Shown: positions 4,779-5,264 of the stretch, one piece after another
How the letters are laid out: every line of letters begins with the position of its first letter
Position numbering within the stretch: the stretch's first letter is position 1
Assembly (NCBI GenBank): GCA_015522395.1
Contig: WAMH01000257.1
Location: 1-5,264, forward strand
DNA: 5,264 nucleotides
Direction of reading: 5' to 3'
Origin: Thermococcus sp.
GTDB taxonomy: Archaea; Methanobacteriota_B; Thermococci; Thermococcales; Thermococcaceae
Made by a program: the position numbers and the translations under genes
The notes under the pieces: model-generated
Database searches by the model: none
What the model saw: the letters and a program-made list of their open reading frames with translations, nothing else
What the model was told of the DNA's origin: nothing

Positions 4779-5264
4779 GCCTCATTCCTCCCAGTGGGGC
4801 TTACTCCGACCTCACTTCCGGGGCCTTTGAACGTCACCTTCCACGGTTCAACGCCAAAGCCCTCCGCCAGGAGCTTCACGACCTTGGGCCTGCAGAATGC
4901 CCCCTGGCACGTTCCGGTCATGGCCTTGGTCCTGAACTTAATCGAGTCGAGGCTGGGCGTTTTAACGCCTATGAACTTCATCCTCTCGATTGCCTCCAGA
5001 ATGTCCCCCTCGCTGACGTTGTTGCAACGGCACACTATCTTTCCGTAAGCTGGATTCTTCTTTACAATCTCGTTGACCCTCTCCGGCGGGAGCATGAAGA
5101 AGTGCGTGATTTCCTTCCGGTAGGGGTTCCAGTTCTCCTTCTCAACGAGCTTGATTCCAAGGTCGCGCTCGATTATCCCTGCAACTTCATAGGCTATCGC
5201 CGGTGCGCTCGTCAAACCGGGTGAGCGGATTCCCGCGACGTTTATGAATCCAAACACCTCTTCC
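4775..5264 (-). CDS. GlpA-like FAD dehydrogenase, C-terminal part with BFD [2Fe-2S] domain (partial)
   Basis: The 3' end of a larger gene; the frame stays open to the window edge, so the in-frame GTG at 5257 is an internal valine and not a start. The first visible residues, FINVAGIRSPGLTSAPAIA, are the C-terminal FAD-binding signature of GlpA/LhgO-type (COG0579) dehydrogenases. About 50 residues of linker follow, then a BFD-like [2Fe-2S] domain with four cysteines, CxC (VCRCNN) and CxxxxC (TCQGAFC), separated by 38 residues. The same arrangement is found in the A subunit of anaerobic glycerol-3-phosphate dehydrogenase, which oxidises glycerol 3-phosphate to dihydroxyacetone phosphate. The C-terminal tail after the domain (about 35 residues, ending GRNEA) may contact the partner flavoprotein. 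The stop codon overlaps the next gene's ATG (ATGA), indicating translational coupling and a stoichiometric complex. The catalytic FAD domain lies outside the window, so substrate is not proven. Confidence 0.88.
   Translation of the reverse strand, partial: EEVFGFINVAGIRSPGLTSAPAIAYEVAGIIERDLGIKLVEKENWNPYRKEITHFFMLPPERVNEIVKKNPAYGKIVCRCNNVSEGDILEAIERMKFIGVKTPSLDSIKFRTKAMTGTCQGAFCRPKVVKLLAEGFGVEPWKVTFKGPGSEVGVSPTGRNEA
4787..4792 (-). promoter_or_regulatory. Ribosome binding site of the flavoprotein gene
   Basis: GGGAGG on the minus strand lies inside the end of the GlpA-like gene, eight bases before ATG 4778. It favours the first of three consecutive ATG codons and shows that the overlapping genes can initiate independently. 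Confidence 0.6.

Noticed and set aside
4761..5048. 95-codon plus-strand open frame opposite the redox operon
   Set aside because: It is antisense to the [2Fe-2S] domain with its conserved cysteines and has a Ser/Pro/Leu-rich, low-information composition.
5255..5257. GTG at 5257 as the start of a stand-alone [2Fe-2S] protein
   Set aside because: The frame remains open upstream to the window edge, and the residues right after it are the conserved end of a GlpA-like FAD domain, so the gene is cut by the window. The GGAAGAGGT just before the GTG resembles a ribosome binding site but is coding.
3..5264. Mobile element, CRISPR, toxin-antitoxin or defence island
   Set aside because: No regularly spaced repeats, transposase, integrase, tRNA-linked attachment site or toxin-like pair was seen; composition is even across the window. 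The PrsW/small-protein pair does not look like a toxin-antitoxin unit.

Overview
The window looks like chromosomal DNA of a hyperthermophilic euryarchaeon of the order Thermococcales, most likely a GC-rich Thermococcus. The signs are short intergenic gaps, archaeal BRE/TATA promoters (A-rich BRE followed by TTTAAA-like boxes), GGTG/GGAGG ribosome binding sites, T-run terminators without GC hairpins, a lipoprotein signal ending in SGC and dense N-glycosylation sequons, and proteins rich in Glu, Lys, Arg and Val. The assignment rests on these features and not on a database search. No rRNA, tRNA, insertion sequence, CRISPR array, integrase or other mobile signature is visible.

Layout, left to right. 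(1) A HAD-superfamily hydrolase (+, 3-674) converges on a small unrecognised protein (-, 671-955); the two share their stop codons in a TTAA overlap. (2) A compact divergent promoter region (956-1046) drives that small gene leftward and an SbcD/Mre11-related metallophosphoesterase rightward (1047-1742), probably from a leaderless transcript. (3) A PrsW-family intramembrane protease (1774-2475) follows, with its own candidate promoter and a cluster of short dyads between TATA box and start codon. It is tightly coupled to a 67-residue charged helical protein (2477-2680). (4) After a T-rich terminator, a strong BRE/TATA promoter drives a secreted, probably heavily N-glycosylated lipoprotein (2788-3585). 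(5) Converging on it from the right is a two-gene redox operon on the minus strand. The upstream gene is the C-terminal part of a GlpA-like FAD dehydrogenase with a BFD-type [2Fe-2S] domain (4775-5264, cut by the window edge). It overlaps by ATGA an NAD/FAD-dependent oxidoreductase (3594-4778).

Functional reading. The redox pair resembles the anaerobic glycerol-3-phosphate dehydrogenase modules of thermophiles: the GlpA-like subunit would oxidise the substrate and the [2Fe-2S] domain and second flavoprotein would pass electrons on. The glycerol assignment is inference. The PrsW/small-protein pair and the glycoprotein lipoprotein are membrane or surface functions, but nothing in the sequence ties them to each other. 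I found no convincing new defence or mobile system. The most interesting points are the PrsW leader dyads and its coupled small partner, the sequon-dense lipoprotein, and the altered nucleotide-binding motif in the second flavoprotein.
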